This document shows positions 1 through 12,765 of a DNA stretch of 64,000 bases, piece after piece; within the stretch, counting starts at the first letter, position 1; every line of letters begins with the position of its first letter. Source of the DNA: Epiperipatus broadwayi. Taxonomy: Eukaryota; Onychophora; Udeonychophora; Euonychophora; Peripatidae. The stretch is from positions 1,681,478 to 1,745,477 of the forward strand of contig JAQFVV010006238.1 of the NCBI GenBank assembly GCA_028023455.1, given 5' to 3'. The notes under the pieces were generated by a model that saw only the letters and a list, made by a program, of their open reading frames with translations, was not told where the DNA came from and made no database searches. A program made the translations under genes and the position numbers.

Positions 1-1370
1 AACAAAATTTTCATACATATTAAGAATTACACACAAAAAAAAATTCAGTTAAAAATAATAACCATACAAGTTGGTTTAGATTTAAAACCTGTACTGTTTT
101 TTTTTTTTAAAAAAAAAAAAAATTTCAGACTATCTGCTTAATAATATAAAAGAATTTAAGTATAATTAGTTGTTGAATGTATAGATGCATCAGATTCTAC
201 CTTTTCACTGATGGATACCATATGCCAAGAAATAGTTTGGGTCTACGAATATGATAGCATTATCTTTCAGGTTCAGTTGATTATTCAATCATTTTATTAT
301 GGCTTTGGCATATAGTAAGGAAGGAGAAATATTGCTTCCTGAAACAATATTACCAATCATGTGTATGTTAAGGGTCTTGCTAGAAAATGACTTATTCCTG
401 TATATTTGATCCTTAGGATTTTCCTGTCAAATAGTAACCATGTTTTCAATCAAAATTAGGATTTGTTTCGAGTAGCGGACTCCTAGATAACTCTATCAGA
501 CATTATACTATTGATTAATAAATAGGGATTGATCACTTGTTAGCTAGAGGATAAAAAAAAGGAACATTATGCTGCACTCTTATCAACTGATGTTTGTTTA
601 ACATGATGAATTATGTCTTTTTAATTGTTTTTTTGTGGTAATATTGCATTGAGCAGGTTTTTCATGTGTATTTTTAAAATGGTTGTTTATCTTTAATGAA
701 TACCCAGCTATTAACTTAATAAAGTATTTACTGAATTTGAGATCCAAATTCTTCAGTCTGGGTATGTAAGTATAATAGCATTGTCATACACTGATGATTG
801 TCACTCAAATAGTGAATATAGTTGCTTCTTGAAGCATATTTAGCTTCTTTTATAATATCCTCATCTATAGACCAGTTTCTGACCTTTACTTTCATTAATC
901 CACTTTTGTATCTTGCAGCCATCTTTTGTTTCTTCTTACTATTCAAGCTAATAGTGTGAGGTTCTAGAAAGTTTTGAAGTCAGGCTAACTCTTTCACATA
1001 GTTATATAGATCTGACAGCAAGTATCTATATATATTTTAGTGACTTGTTTTATGACAACTTTCATAAATGCTAATGATGAACAATTATTTCTTTATGTTG
1101 ATAATGAAAAACTATAAATTATACATCATAACATCTTTTTTCTTTCTATTGTACACTGACTTGTATAAACATTGATCAATTACTGGATGCTAAGTTGCAG
1201 TTTTAGCATATTCTGTCTTTGTGTATGGAAGTTTAGCTTTAGAGATGTTAATGTTTTAAAGTTGGTGACTAAAATTGACAAATATTTTTGATCCAAGAAA
1301 TTTAAGGGGTCAAATGCTCATACCTGAAAAAATTTATCATTTAAGAAATGTATTGCAGTTGAGGAAGTAA
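1..1370. other. A+T-rich sequence, no gene seen
   Basis: No reading frame with recognisable motifs and no RNA gene is visible on either strand. Homopolymer runs of A and T occur near position 100. The small minus-strand frame at 728-946 has no family signature and I do not regard it as a gene. Confidence 0.6.
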
Positions 1371-1377
1371 TTTGAAT

Positions 1378-1680
1378 TTTGATGGCAGCAATACTAATGA
1401 ATAATGTTGTGCCGAAATACGTTTAACAATGACATTGTTAGTGCAAAGAATAATTTTTTTAAACAACACACTGGGAGGAATATGCCTATAGGGGAAGTTA
1501 ATTTACAGGATAATAGGATTTAAAAAAAAAATCAAGTCAGGTGTCACATGACCTAATTTAATAATCTTGTATTTACAAATGTTATATACTGAGGATGCCA
1601 GTAGCAGAAACCGGTCTGAGGTTGGGGTCTACAAAGCTTGTTAAGAGCAAGAGTTTGTTTTGCGAGCTCTATATATAACA
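1378..1680 (+). repeat. Hammerhead-bearing repeat fragment (family B)
   Basis: The segment from about 1537 resembles the palindromic insertion at 41401-42213. Its left part (TCACATGAC..., then a CTTGTATTTACAA-like stretch) matches that insertion's terminal segment in direct orientation. Its right part (AAGCTTGTTAAGAGCAAG, then GAGCTC) matches the GAGCTC...CTAACAAGCTT block of the insertion in inverted orientation. Between them lies a hammerhead-like core at 1589-1616. A second hairpin at about 1389-1420 (GGCA...TGCC followed by GAAA) has the same general look. I infer an old copy of a PLE-related or retrozyme-like repeat. The boundaries are approximate. Confidence 0.45.
1589..1616 (+). ncRNA. 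Hammerhead ribozyme-like core
   Basis: CTGAGGA (1589-1595) fits the CUGANGA core. A 3-bp stem II follows (TGC/GCA, loop CAGTA), then GAAA (1607-1610), a self-complementary CCGG in the place of a 4-nt stem III, and TC completing a GUC-type cleavage site. The downstream strand TGAGGTTGGGG is shared with the related locus at 41549-41604, where it pairs in stem I. The upstream partner here has decayed (about 2 pairs), so this copy is probably inactive. Known: minimal type I hammerheads with very short stem III occur in Penelope-like elements and metazoan retrozymes. Confidence 0.45.
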
Positions 1681-1739
1681 GGATAATAGGAATATGTATG
1701 TTACTGAAAAGAAAAAGATGTGCATGGCAATTTAAAGTA

Positions 1740-2830
1740 GCAAGATAGATATGATTAGAAGATGTGGGGATATATACTAATTAGAAAGTAAAGCAGTGAA
1801 ATTAGATTGAATAGATTTAATGGAATTAAATTCAGTGGGGTTAATTGTATTTTAAGAACAATTATGAAGGGTGTTGCTTTTAAAAATTATGAAGAGTAGA
1901 TGGATATGTTGAAGAAGATTGCAAATGATTATTTGTTTAGAACCAACAGGATTAATAAGAGAAAATGGAGGCGGGAAAACTTTAGAAATTGTAAAAGGAA
2001 AGAAGCTTAAGTAACACATGGGAGGGTAATGAGCTATGTAAGGGAAAAAAAAGAATAATATTAAGATGGAAATGGATGGAGTGGACTTAATAAATCAATC
2101 CATGAAATTAATAATACAGGAAAGTAAGGTTTTTGAGAAATAGGGAAGAAATAACAAAGAAAAGGATATAATTATTGTCAAATGCAGAGGGAAGAGATTG
2201 TGAGACTAGAGAAGATTTAGGGAAAAAAAAATTAATAAATTTAGAATAAAAGTTTCGGCAAAAAATTGGTAAGAAAATATGATCATTAGAGCACTGAATT
2301 TATGAGACTATGTGTAAAATGACTGATGTAGAATTGAATACACCAGTAGGTAAACTGGAAAAAAAGGAAAACAATTAGAGTAGATAAAATAGTGATTAAT
2401 ATAGAAAGGTATGCAAGTTTTGATATAAAAGAAAAATTTACAATTGATAATAAAATTCTAGACAAATCAGAGGATGGTGTGATAATTAGATTATTGTATA
2501 AAGGAAAGGGAAAAGATGTTAGGTTAATTAATTATAAATCAAAAGCAATCACTTTTGTGGTTTGTAAATTATTTATATATACCTTATTTGAATAGAAAAC
2601 ATTGAAATTTTGAAATAGATTCAAACATGTATTTTGTAAATGAAGATAGAGAATAATTTATTGATGGTATCTCAAGTGATTAAAATATCATATAAGATAA
2701 ATAAACCATTATTTAATTGTATTTTTAGATATAGGATAAACTTTTGATAGCATGGATTGAAATAGATTGTACTAAAAAACTCTTATCCTTATGTCATTCT
2801 ATGTTTGCTGTTGTTATGATCAAATGACAG
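1740..2830 (+). pseudogene. Decayed LINE reverse transcriptase
   Basis: This is a purine-rich stretch with broken coding potential. The frame at 2392-2595 contains GVIIRLLYKGKGKD..LINY, which resembles the LINE RT segment before and at motif 2 (G-V-I-x-x-L-Y-K-G-K-G...NYRP). At about 2727-2790 another frame reads FLDI..TFDSMD.NRLY with stops interspersed, resembling RT motif A (F-x-D-x-x-K-A-F-D-S-V-D-W). The order and spacing fit a heavily mutated non-LTR retrotransposon RT. No intact catalytic YADD/FADD motif was found. The clade is not assigned; a CR1/L2/L1-like type is possible. No function is expected. Confidence 0.5.
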
Positions 2831-3250
2831 ATTGAATATTCCTATAAGTAGCAGGAAATACAAATATCAATGATGATTTTATATTTGCACAAATTAAATC
2901 TAGATAGTGGAAGATGGTGGTACATTAACCTCAATGGGAACAATCAGTATGTGATACCATACCAAATTTTTTATATGTCATAATTTCACAGAATTTTTTT
3001 TAATTGAACAGGTATCTATCTCACTATCTTCTTAGGTATGTTATAATTTTGGAAAAATCAAATTAGTTTGAATTTTGTTTGCGTTATGCCACTTTTTTTG
3101 GAGTTGGCAGTATCTCTTATCACTTGTAGTCTAAATATCAATAATTTTATTTCTTTAGGTTTTTTTGCAAACTATGGTTATTTTTTTTCTACCTTTTTAT
3201 ACATATATTATAAGTTATTTGAAATACAAGCATAATTCATATAATTGGAG

Positions 3251-3822
3251 TTTAAATGTAATTATAGAGGATTTGAACACAGACTTTCAATCTCCTTTCA
3301 GCTATCCATTCTATCTCATACAATCAATACACGTAACTACACACATGTGAAAAAGATAAATAATATACATATTTGTGCTGAACCAGCATTCATCAGTTGG
3401 TCAAGATCATCATCTCACACACACACACACACATATATATATATACACATATATATATATATATTCAGTGCTCAGTTTATATTAAGATCAAAATCTTCAA
3501 ATTTTAATGGACAGGTATCAATCTGCTTCACCCTTTATCATCAGATTTTCAATGGTATAGATGGCAGAGAGTTGGAAAATGGAATAGATTAAAGCTTGTC
3601 CATTAAAGTTTGAAGGTTTGTGATGTAACACTGATCTGTGGGAGATGATGATATGGACCAACTGATAAGTTCTGGTTCGGCAGTAAATATATATATATAT
3701 ATATATGTGATCATTTATCTTTTTCACATGTGTGCAGTCATGTGTCTTGATTGTATGAGATAGAGAGGATAGCTGAAAGTAGTTTGAAAGTTTGTGTTCA
3801 ACTCCCTATAATTAAATATAAT
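3251..3822. repeat. Foldback (long inverted-repeat) element
   Basis: The left side (from ATAGAGGATTTGAACACAGA, through CTATCCATTCTATCTCATAC, to CACATGTGAAAAAGATAAA) is mirrored on the right side between about 3712 and 3815. Inner pairs also match: ACCAGCATTCATCAGTTGGTC pairs with GACCAACTGATAAGTTCTGGT, and a TTCAAATTTTAATGGACA segment pairs with TGTCCATTAAAGTTTGAA. The whole block is therefore an imperfect palindrome of about 570 bases. It shares its outer arm with the smaller foldback at 12766-12922, so this is a dispersed family. The arm contains a GTGTTCAAxTCC-like string resembling a tRNA B box, which could be coincidental. Non-coding. Confidence 0.7.
3415..3466. repeat. (CA)n/(TA)n microsatellite
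   Basis: A run of CA dinucleotides passes into alternating TA and TACA repeats inside the left half of the foldback element. A second, shorter TA tract at about 3686-3705 lies in the mirrored half. Confidence 0.9.
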
Positions 3823-5222
3823 ATGACGCAAAACGCCTTGAAAGCGCTCAGCTATCAATTATTTTATCGATTCATATAAGTATTTATTATAGCGTCTCTT
3901 TCCAGTGCCTCAACACGCTTCTAATTTTGTTATAATGCTTATTGTAAATAAAACAGTAATAAAAATGTAATTTATTTATTATAATAATTGATATTCTTTT
4001 CCTAAAAGAAAGCAACCATTTGATCCCAAATAGAAACTTAATTCTTTTGTGATCTATTATGGTTATATTTTTTTCTACTTTTTTATACAAATATATTTTC
4101 AGTAAGTATTGCTTATAATAAATAAAATAATATTTATTTCATTATAATAACTAATCATAAGAAAGCAATAATCTGATTCCAATTAATAACTATCCTAAAT
4201 GAAAGTAATTTTATTTCTCCATTTTTTATAATTTTATAGGTATATTGGTTTTTATACAAATATTATAATAGTTATAAATACATATATAATTATTACATAG
4301 TTATAATTACATATATAGACACAGGTATATATAAGCCTGTGTATTTCATCTATTATAATAGTTATTGTAAATAATGCTTGTAATAAAATAAAATTTGGAT
4401 TCATAATTTACACATTATAAATGATCGTTGTAGTCATTGTGGGTTAATATAACTAGTGTCTTGGATAATTTATCAATCCTTTTGTAGTTAATATACATAT
4501 GTTGAGTAGATGGTACCAGATTGGGTAAATGCCAAAATCTTTTTAATAGCCACAAATACCATTTTTGTTTTAGTTTTATGCAGTAATAAATCTTAAGATT
4601 TTTTAAGTATTAGAGTATTTACATTTATAAAAATTTTTGTGTGATTGTAATGGAAAGAAAATATTAAAAAAATTGTGTGACAATTGTAAAACAATTGTCA
4701 TGAAGATTTTTATTTGAAGATTTATTATGCTACAAATGTCAGGAGAAAATTAATGGAATTAGAAGTTCTCTGGCAATTCCTTAATTGTCCTTAATATCAT
4801 TAGTTTGGAGACATGTATTTGGGTAAAAGACTGATAGTTGGGATTCAAATTGTTTTAATATTGTAGAAATTTGTGAGGTTTTTATCAATCTATTTCAGGC
4901 AATTTCTCTGAAGGTAATTTTTTTTAAAAAAAAACAAAACAAAAAAACAAAACAGTCATATTATATGATTATCATTTGTTGAAATATTTCAATTTCTGGC
5001 TATTGAATGAATGGTGATTAGCATTTTGTTCTATGCAGTTTAGTGCAATGATATAATAATAAATTTGGGAATTAAAAGTGCCTGGATTAGGGCTCAATCT
5101 GTTATTTTTGATATTTCAAAATATCACACGATCTCCTGAGCAACTACGAATGTGATTTTTTATTTTCAGCATAATTTTATGTGTACTTTATGTAACCCCC
5201 CCCCCAATTAAAGCAGTTTGAA
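3823..5222. other. A+T-rich sequence with local duplication, no gene
   Basis: No coding signal is seen. Two related segments (about 3955-4030 and 4130-4190) share TATTATAATAACT-like and AAGAAAGCAA...TGATTCC strings, suggesting an old local duplication. A C9 run precedes the PLE fragment at about 5197-5205. Confidence 0.5.
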
Positions 5223-5879
5223 GTGCTAATTCTTGACTTCTTAAGGATCAACTATCATCAGTATCATTCTATATTGCTGCAAATCAATATATATATATAT
5301 AATGTTATTAGAGATTTTAATACAAAATATAAAAATAAAAATTTTAATAATAATATTGATTCTCCTGCTAATAAAAAAATATGGATATCAATCCCATATA
5401 TTTCAAATTATCAAGTAAAGTTTATAAGGAAAATTTATAAAGATATATGTGATGTTGCATTTTACACGCCTCCTACATTAAACAAATTAATAAATAACTC
5501 CAAAGATAAAACCTCCTTTATAAATAAAAATTGTGTCATTTACAAATGGATATGTAGGTGTGGCAGTGGATATATAGGTGAATCTAGATGTACGTTGGAA
5601 AAAAGAACTAAAGAACACTTGCTATTATTAAAACGTGTTCAGAAATCGAAACAAAATTGCATAGTAGATAATAATATTTCGGCATCTGTTTTTTATGACC
5701 ATAATAAATCATGTATTTATGGTTTTGACTTCAATTTTAACAGTGTAAAAATATTGTATATTGAAAAAAATAATAATAAAAGAAAGATAAAGGAAGCTAT
5801 TCTAATATACAAATATAAACATGACTTAGTTAACAGGCAAGCAGCAAACGTTAAGATCACGGAATTGTGGGAAAGTTAG
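5223..5879 (+). pseudogene. Penelope-like element, GIY-YIG endonuclease end
   Basis: This is the 3' end of a Penelope-like retroelement. In the 218-codon open frame, residues about 54-90 (WISIPYISNYQVKFIRKIY, then FYTPPTLNKLI) match the connector that precedes the nuclease in PLE proteins. The GIY-YIG signature follows as CVIY (104-107) and YIG (117-119), with the downstream R128 and H132 of the R...H motif. The family pairs an RT related to telomerase with this GIY-YIG nuclease. The RT is absent here, so the copy is 5'-truncated and the first ATG is not a natural start. The first 45 or so residues are low-complexity and probably not part of the element. The frame stops at 5879. A degraded CTG...CGAAAG string follows at 5909-5924, in the position where other PLE copies here carry a hammerhead-like core. 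Confidence 0.8.
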
Positions 5880-5929
5880 CATTTCAAAGCTTTAGTTGAC
5901 ACAGATTACTGGAATAATCGAAAGTGCTC

Positions 5930-6590
5930 CTAAGTGGATAAAAATTTTTTTAATTATTTCATTACTGTATTTATAAATATTCAGTTATATAATTACATAT
6001 ATTGCTTTAAAAATACAGACATCGAATCATAATATTATTACATATATTAGTATTACATTTTGTAGTTATATGTTGATTAACATCTATCATCTATTTTTGT
6101 TAAATATAGAAAAATTCAAATATTGTTATTACTTTTCCAAATTCATATACAGTACATCATTTTGAGTGATCTTCTTCTAATGTAGTTCATTGAGTATTGA
6201 ACTAGTGATCTTTGCCTTTCTTAATTTAATTCTGGATTTTAGATTTCTACCCAATTACGCTATTCCAAATTTAGAAAAGTACCCCCTACCCCAAAACATT
6301 TAACAATTCATCTAGGCATTGGAAGTAGTCCCACATGTAACTATAAATAAAATATCACAAATCTTCAGATAAACATTAGTAATGAACATTAATTTAATCT
6401 CAAAAGCTTTTATTTATGAAAAATAATGTTTACATACTTATAAAAGACAGAAAAAAATTATGTTTTACACATCATCAACAGTCTGGGGCCATTTGTATAT
6501 TTATTGTCTTCTGATAAATAATAGTAAACTGATGTACTTCACCTATCAGGATTGATGCAAAATGAATCTATTATTCATCTTTTGCTTAGC
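5930..6590. other. A+T-rich sequence, nothing recognised
   Basis: No gene, RNA or repeat signature is seen between the PLE fragment and the LINE fragment. Confidence 0.5.
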
Positions 6591-6592
6591 CA

Positions 6593-7005
6593 CTAATGAT
6601 TCGGTGGATCTGATATATTAATTAACTTCCACGTTTCATTATACATGAATTTTGATGCAATGATAAAGTCTCTGCTTTTTACTTTCCTAATAATGTTCAT
6701 GAAAAGACTGACTGGTTCAGGAACAGGCACCGTGAACAATAGCTTACATCTGACATTCCATATAGCATGTACAATAAAGATTGAAAGTCTAATAATAGGA
6801 AACTGTTTAGTTTGTAAGGCTTCTCTTATAGACATGATTTTGTAATAATCCACCCCTAAGTTTTGGTATATGGCTAAATTTATTTTATTGAGCCCAGTGC
6901 ATGAGTATATTATATGGTTGAATGACTCTTCTTGCCTTTTACATATTTGACAAAAAGGGTCTATCTTATTGTAGAATCTTTTGAAATGAAGGAATTTATT
7001 AATTT
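6593..7005 (-). pseudogene. LINE C-terminus with zinc-finger (zf-RVT-like)
   Basis: Read on the minus strand from about 7005, one frame runs through KFLHFKRFYNK, then DPFCQICKRQEESFNHIIYSC, and on to HAIWNVRCKLLF before stopping at 6593. The C-x2-C-x7-H-x4-C spacing followed about 50 residues later by a W-x-x-R motif is the usual look of the zinc-binding region at the C-terminus of many LINE polymerases (the zf-RVT type). A stop codon just upstream (near 7010) and the missing RT mark it as a truncated remnant. It may belong to the same general LINE class as the decayed RT at 2.4-2.8 kb, but they do not overlap, so this cannot be tested here. Confidence 0.65.
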
Positions 7006-7009
7006 ATAT

Positions 7010-7878
7010 ATATATAACAAATGGAAGAAAACACAACAAATGACAAATAGGAATACAGAATTTGAATTATTGTTAGAGGAGGAAAGATGAAACTTCTCAT
7101 CCAAAAATTGTACTAAAATGTAATCTGTAGATTGTACTTAACTGTGACTGATTGACTTTGTTAATTATGTGTTTCTAATTGCCATAATTGACTTTTCCAA
7201 TTAATTTTGATTTCGTTTAAACATCTGTCAGGCTTTAAATATACATGTAATTTCAAAGTTATTATATATATATTTCAATTTTATCATAGTTTTAATTAAA
7301 AAATCCACATTTAACCTTCTATAATTTAAAATCAATTTCTATTGATATTTTTTTATTCAAAAGAAAGTTGCCTTTTTTTTTTTAAACTTTCGAATAATAG
7401 AAAAAAAAAAGTCTGTTCTTTTTGATATAATTGAATTATATTTGAAAATGTGCATTTTAAATTTATTTTCTCTTATGCATTTCCCATCTTATGAAAGTCA
7501 ATTAAGAAAGTTTCGAATTTGGAAAACTTTACCCTAGTTGTTTTAAATCTTAATTTGCATTTCAGTTTATCAAGTATCTTTTTAATGGTCATGAATTAAT
7601 GATAATTTTGCTAGTAAGTTTCATCTTTACATCTCTGGAGATTTAATTATAGTTGACTTGTAATTGATTTTCTTCTTCGATGTAGATCTTGTTTTCTAGG
7701 GTTAGTAAATGCTACCTACGCAGTCATTCTTTTCTGTTTTGCATAACCTTTCATTACCGAGTTTGTAATTGAATACTGACCTCATAGAACTTACATATAA
7801 ATTAAAATCTAACACCGTAAAGGCTATGATTTTTTCCCCTTGTTGCTAGGTAACAAGGAAAAAAAAGATATAAAAATG
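7010..7878. other. A+T-rich sequence, nothing recognised
   Basis: No coding or structural signal is seen apart from short poly-T and poly-A tracts near 7370-7415. Confidence 0.5.
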
Positions 7879-8015
7879 TAAGCATTAATGAAATGTTTTT
7901 AATATATATATGAGTAAAATATTTTAAACCTCCCAAAGATGCAAAAATATAAGTCATTAATGAAATGTTTTTACGATATATATATATGAGTAAAATATTT
8001 TAAATGTCCCATAGC
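7879..8015. repeat. Two-copy tandem duplication (about 70 bp)
   Basis: The string CATTAATGAAATGTTTTTA, a short TA tract and GAGTAAAATATTTTAAA occur twice in a row (about 7882-7928 and 7953-8005), with small differences in TA-tract length. Non-coding. Confidence 0.8.
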
Positions 8016-9387
8016 GTTATGCATTATTTTTATATATGAGTGCATATAATTTGATGCAGTTTTCCCCCCTATTAATTACACTTTTGATCTTTTACAGAAA
8101 TCTATACCGAGTTTCAATTTTCCTCCTCTAACAGTGCTTTATAATATGGGTCCATACTCTTTTATCATTTCTTCATTGTCTTTTTTCTGTTTTTGCATTG
8201 CATTCTTCTATTAGCTTTGTTTGTTTTGTTTTTGTTATAATATTTATATTGATTGGAAATGATCTTGATATGTATTGATGACATCTGATCACAGTTGCTT
8301 CAATATTAAAACCTCATTTCAAACTGCCTAAGAGAAGGCAGTCATAAATTACTTTTTAATACAATAAAGATATATGAATAGACAGTATTCCATTTATGTG
8401 ATCACCAGAAATCAACAATGAGTTGAAAATATCCAGTAGTAATAATAAGTGTTAGCACAGGAGGCTAATGCTTCTTTTGGTAATTACCAATTTGAATATT
8501 TTTTGTCTTCCTACTGCTTGTCATTTTGAATCGGTCCTAAAAAATCTTTTCATAGATATGATGTTGAATCTTGCAAATGTCACTATTTATACTGGCTATT
8601 TTAATAAATAATGCAGTCATACATAAAATTAGTTACATGTTGCCTGTCTTCCAGTTAGGTGATGAGAGAAATGATTTAATAAAAATTTCACATAGGTGAT
8701 GCAGCAAGAACCCACACCCACACATATGAAGTAATATAGGAGAGGACTTTTTTTACTATATAACTCAACCAAATTATAAAGAAATAAAACAGAGTGCCTA
8801 TTTCTGAATTTTTGATAATAATAAGAATACTTTTGTCAGTTGTGTTGAAATTTGGGAATGAATATTTATAAATATGACCATTCTAACTCTGAAAAAAAAA
8901 AATGAAGAAGAGAGAGAGGGGAAAAATATTCTAGAAATGTGTTTCGTGAATACAGTGCAAATCAATCTGTGAATCACAAATATGTTCACATACGAAACAT
9001 ACTGATCCATTTCTTGATATGTTAATATATATATATTGTTATTTAAATTTATTTATTTTCATTTTAGTTCATGATTTTAGTTTGGTGTTGGTGGTTATTG
9101 GAATGGCTAATGAATATCTTCTTTAATTTTAGGATAGGGTTGTATTATTTCTAATAAGATTTAGAATGAGATTTTGTCTATTTGTTTATGAACATTTGGA
9201 ACATAAAGCAATTAACAATGCATACTTTTTTTTTATCTTTAGGAAAATAAAATATTAATTTCATTGGTAGTCTGAGAATTATTCATGATTTTAGAGAGGA
9301 AAAAATGTATATCTTTTACTTTTAATACAAATAACAACATTTTGAAATCAAAGCAACAATTTTGACTTGTTTTATTTTGTATTAATT
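8016..9387. other. A+T-rich sequence, nothing recognised
   Basis: No gene or repeat could be supported. The short minus-strand frames at 8798-9010 and 9239-9454 are low-complexity and carry no family motif. Confidence 0.5.
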
Positions 9388-9512
9388 CAAAGAAAAATAA
9401 AGAACAAAAGAAAGAAAGAGAGAAATCGAGAAAGAAAGATAGAGAGAGAGACATAGAAAGAGAAAGAAAGAGATAGAGAAAGAAACAGAGAAAGAAAGAG
9501 AGAGAGACAGAT
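9388..9512. repeat. GA-rich microsatellite (GAAA/GA)n
   Basis: An almost pure purine tract of AAAG, GAGA and AGAGAGAG units, imperfect throughout. Confidence 0.9.
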
Positions 9513-11879
9513 AAAGTTAGAGTAACATAATAACTAGTAGAAATTGTAATTGATCACAGAGTGAATCTCATTGTAATAGCTTATTTAAGTCGGATATCTT
9601 TAGTAATGAATCTTGATAAATTAAAGTTTATCAATCTAGTTTTAACAAGATCAATTTTAAACATGAATCTTCCTCTAATTTTGAAATGAGTGTATTGTTC
9701 TGCATCACTCATGGTATAAACACAAGCACACACACAATCACCACATATTAAACTTCTCTCATATAACATTTATTTTTATTTGTTCATTATATTATTTAAC
9801 ATAAATAAAATGTTATTGTTATTTACTAAAGTTGTTGTTGCTAGCTTCACTTACTGTATTTCTCTAAAGATAATAATCATAATTAATATTTGATGGGCAT
9901 AAATAAGTGGCCTTGGTAGATAAACCAGCTAGGCGTTATTATGCATATTCATCTTATTTCTTAATAGGATTATAGATTTGTAATTATAATTTAAGGCACA
10001 TCCAAAAGAGATACCATCTTTATTATTTTGTTATTCTAGATTGTATTGGTGTAGATAAGCGATTTGGAACCAGGGTACAATTGATCTCTTATTTAATTTT
10101 ATTTCATATCTGTACCTTTTGAATTTTTATAAATGATTAGATATAATAGAGTCTCTGTCTCTAGGGCATCATTCATTATCAATTCTTTTATCTTCATATT
10201 GGTTGATAATAGTTTTATCAATCTCTTTAACTCTTCTATATATTGAAATAAATATTTTAACCTGAACATATAATATTGCCATATCTGTAATCCTGTTTAT
10301 ACCCTTACTATATATATATCAAATAAACAAATTTCTGAATTATGAATTATGAAAATACACAATTCATAGGGTTGGTTTCAGAAGTAGGAATAGGGATTAC
10401 ATTTGTCTAATTCTCATCATAGCATAGAATTCATAACTATTTTTTCCTTAGAAACCATATATTATTTTCACCTTTTTTTGTATAAACACATTTCTTCATT
10501 ATATTATGAATAGAATTAAATATATTCTCCTAAAACTAGCTCTGTGAAACTTGTATTGTCATAGTTTATATTTCAGAAGTTAGTTTTTATATGTGTATAA
10601 TATTCTAGGAAGTAATAAACCTTCACTGTTATCTCTATATCAAATTTTAAATCTACATTTTAGTCCAACAGGAAGTTATGTTTTAAACAAACATGTGAAA
10701 AATGTCAATATTTAATGAAGAATTTTTGTTGTTGTTGTTGTTAATAATAAAAGGCACCCACAATGATTACCAAATCGACCATATCAAAGCCCTTTAAGAA
10801 ATCAAAATATGTTTAAAAAAGGTAAAAGGGGATATTCATGAATATTAATTATTTTTCTATCATGCCAACTTAAATTGACAATTTTGATAATTTGAATTTA
10901 ATAATAATATCTTTTGCTAATTTTGAAAATCACTGTACTTTCTCTTGATCACCCCCTCCACCAATTTTGTAGTGGTTTACTAATAACCATGATATATTAT
11001 ATTCTGTAATTTTTAATAAAAATATTTTCATCTACATTTTTATTATTTGTTTTGTGACTTAATTGCCTTGTGTATATATTACATTACTGATTTTGGTATT
11101 TTGCAAAATTTTTTGTAATCAAAAATATTCTGCAAAAAATAATGGCATTGTGGGATACCAAATACAGTTTTCAACACAATAATCTTAAGATTGCTTTTCA
11201 TTCAAAATTTCTGGAAGCATTAAGTGTATATTTAAAAAAATCATAAATATGAAAAGAGTTGAAAAGGCTCTATTTCATTCAACAATATTTCTGTCTTTTG
11301 TCAAGGATTAATTTTGGATATTTTTTCTTTCCCCCAACTCACAGTTTGACCTTCTTTTTTTTTTTTTTGTTTCTACATGTTTTTGAATACATAAACTTTT
11401 TTTCTCACTTCAGAAATTTTCAGAAATAATTACTGATAAAGTATCAGAAAAACTTAAAACTAAATTGTTGAAATTTGTTTGGAAGCTGTGAATATGGAGT
11501 CAGAGTTGAAAGAAATTTTGGTTCAGATAAGAGTCACAGTCAATAAAAACATACAGATTCGAATCAATATAAATTTTAATAACAAAATTTTAGATGCGAT
11601 GCCACTGACAAATTGGAGGGGAAATAGTTTTGATGTTATAAGTTTTAAACTTTTAATCATTTCTCATACACATAATGGTAAAAAGGGTTTCAGTTTTTAA
11701 ATATCTGCAGTTTTTAAATTTCTTATAAAAACCACAGATAGGAAACAGTTCTTCAATCAATTAATGAAGGAAAATAGTATTAAATAAAAAAAAAAGTCAA
11801 AACATAAATTGATGATTTTACTAGTCTGATAAAAATGTGCCAAATGAATGAGTATTGCACAATATCATTATAATACATT
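9513..11879. other. A+T-rich sequence, nothing recognised
   Basis: No gene is supported. There is a (GTT)n tract near 10726-10743 and a T13 run near 11355. The small frame at 11479-11700 has no recognisable motif. Confidence 0.5.
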
Positions 11880-12765
11880 TAGTACACCCATGTCTCTTTT
11901 TGTGTGGAATTTTTTAATGCGATTTTGAAGTTATGCGATTCACATTTCTTCTTAATATCTTTTTATGCGGCTTTCTTTTATGCGATAAAAAAGTTCATAT
12001 TTCACTTCAAAATCGGAATTTTCCCATTTTATATACACACATTATATTTTACATACTTTAAATGCCTGTTGGAAAAAGGTTTGGCAATAAATGTAGATAC
12101 TATAGAAGATTTAGAAAAAGATAATGAAACAGAAGTAGAACCTGTTCGTTTCACAGCAAAAATGATTTGAGAAAGTCTTCAACTTTCTAATCAATTGGAC
12201 AATCATTTTCTTGTTAATGACATGAATTATGAATGAGCTCTGAAATTCTGAGAGCTAAATAGTTATATGTCTGGATATCGCAAGCTTCATGAACCATTAG
12301 AAAATTTGTCTCAAAGTTTAATCACCGATTACATTGTCGACAGAAAAACATTAATTAAACACAGCATGAGACTGAAGTTGGTGCTAATTTATTTCCTCTT
12401 GTAATGAATCTGATTTCTTATCAGTTCACAAATGAAGTCGCATATTGTCAAATAGCGATATGATTAAAATATGTATGAAAAAATGTAAAATAAATTACAC
12501 ATAAAACATATTGTTTTGAATAAAATTAAATAGTTAATGAAAAATTTTGTCTTATATCAATTTTTTTCAAATATTTGAAATTTTTTATTAGTCATACTTT
12601 ATTTCATTTTTTTTATGCAAATTTTAAAGTAATTCTATCTTGTTGCTTTGCTTTTATGCGATTTTTGAAAATTATGGAACATATGCCACATTTTCAATGT
12701 AAATTAAGTCTATTTTTGTGTGATTTCTTTTATGTGGATTTTTTGCAGAACCTATATACCACACT
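11880..12765 (+). mobile_element. Tigger/pogo-like DNA transposon remnant
   Basis: Both ends contain the repeated TTATGCGATTTTT / TTATGCGG strings typical of Tigger-type (pogo, Tc1/mariner superfamily) terminal regions. The right end reads TATGTGGATTTTTTGCAGAA then CCTATATACC, a mutated form of the usual ATGCG...GCGGAACCTAT terminus. Between them, from about 12060, a broken frame encodes an acidic linker (INVDTIEDLEKDNETEVEPV) followed by RFTAKMI, DNHF and SGYRKLHEPL, which resembles the tail of Tigger transposases downstream of the DDE domain. In-frame stops interrupt it after 12170. The DDE core and DNA-binding domain are missing. Non-autonomous and dead. Confidence 0.6.

Noticed and set aside
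4896-4915. Fifteen-base microexon-like segment between a TTTCAG and a GTAATT
   Set aside because: Signals this short are expected by chance in T-rich DNA, and nothing supports coding.
11355-12170. Host gene encoding a small membrane protein at 11904-12170
   Set aside because: The hydrophobic half is Tigger terminal sequence and the acidic half is transposase tail. The frame is a chance fusion across the element.
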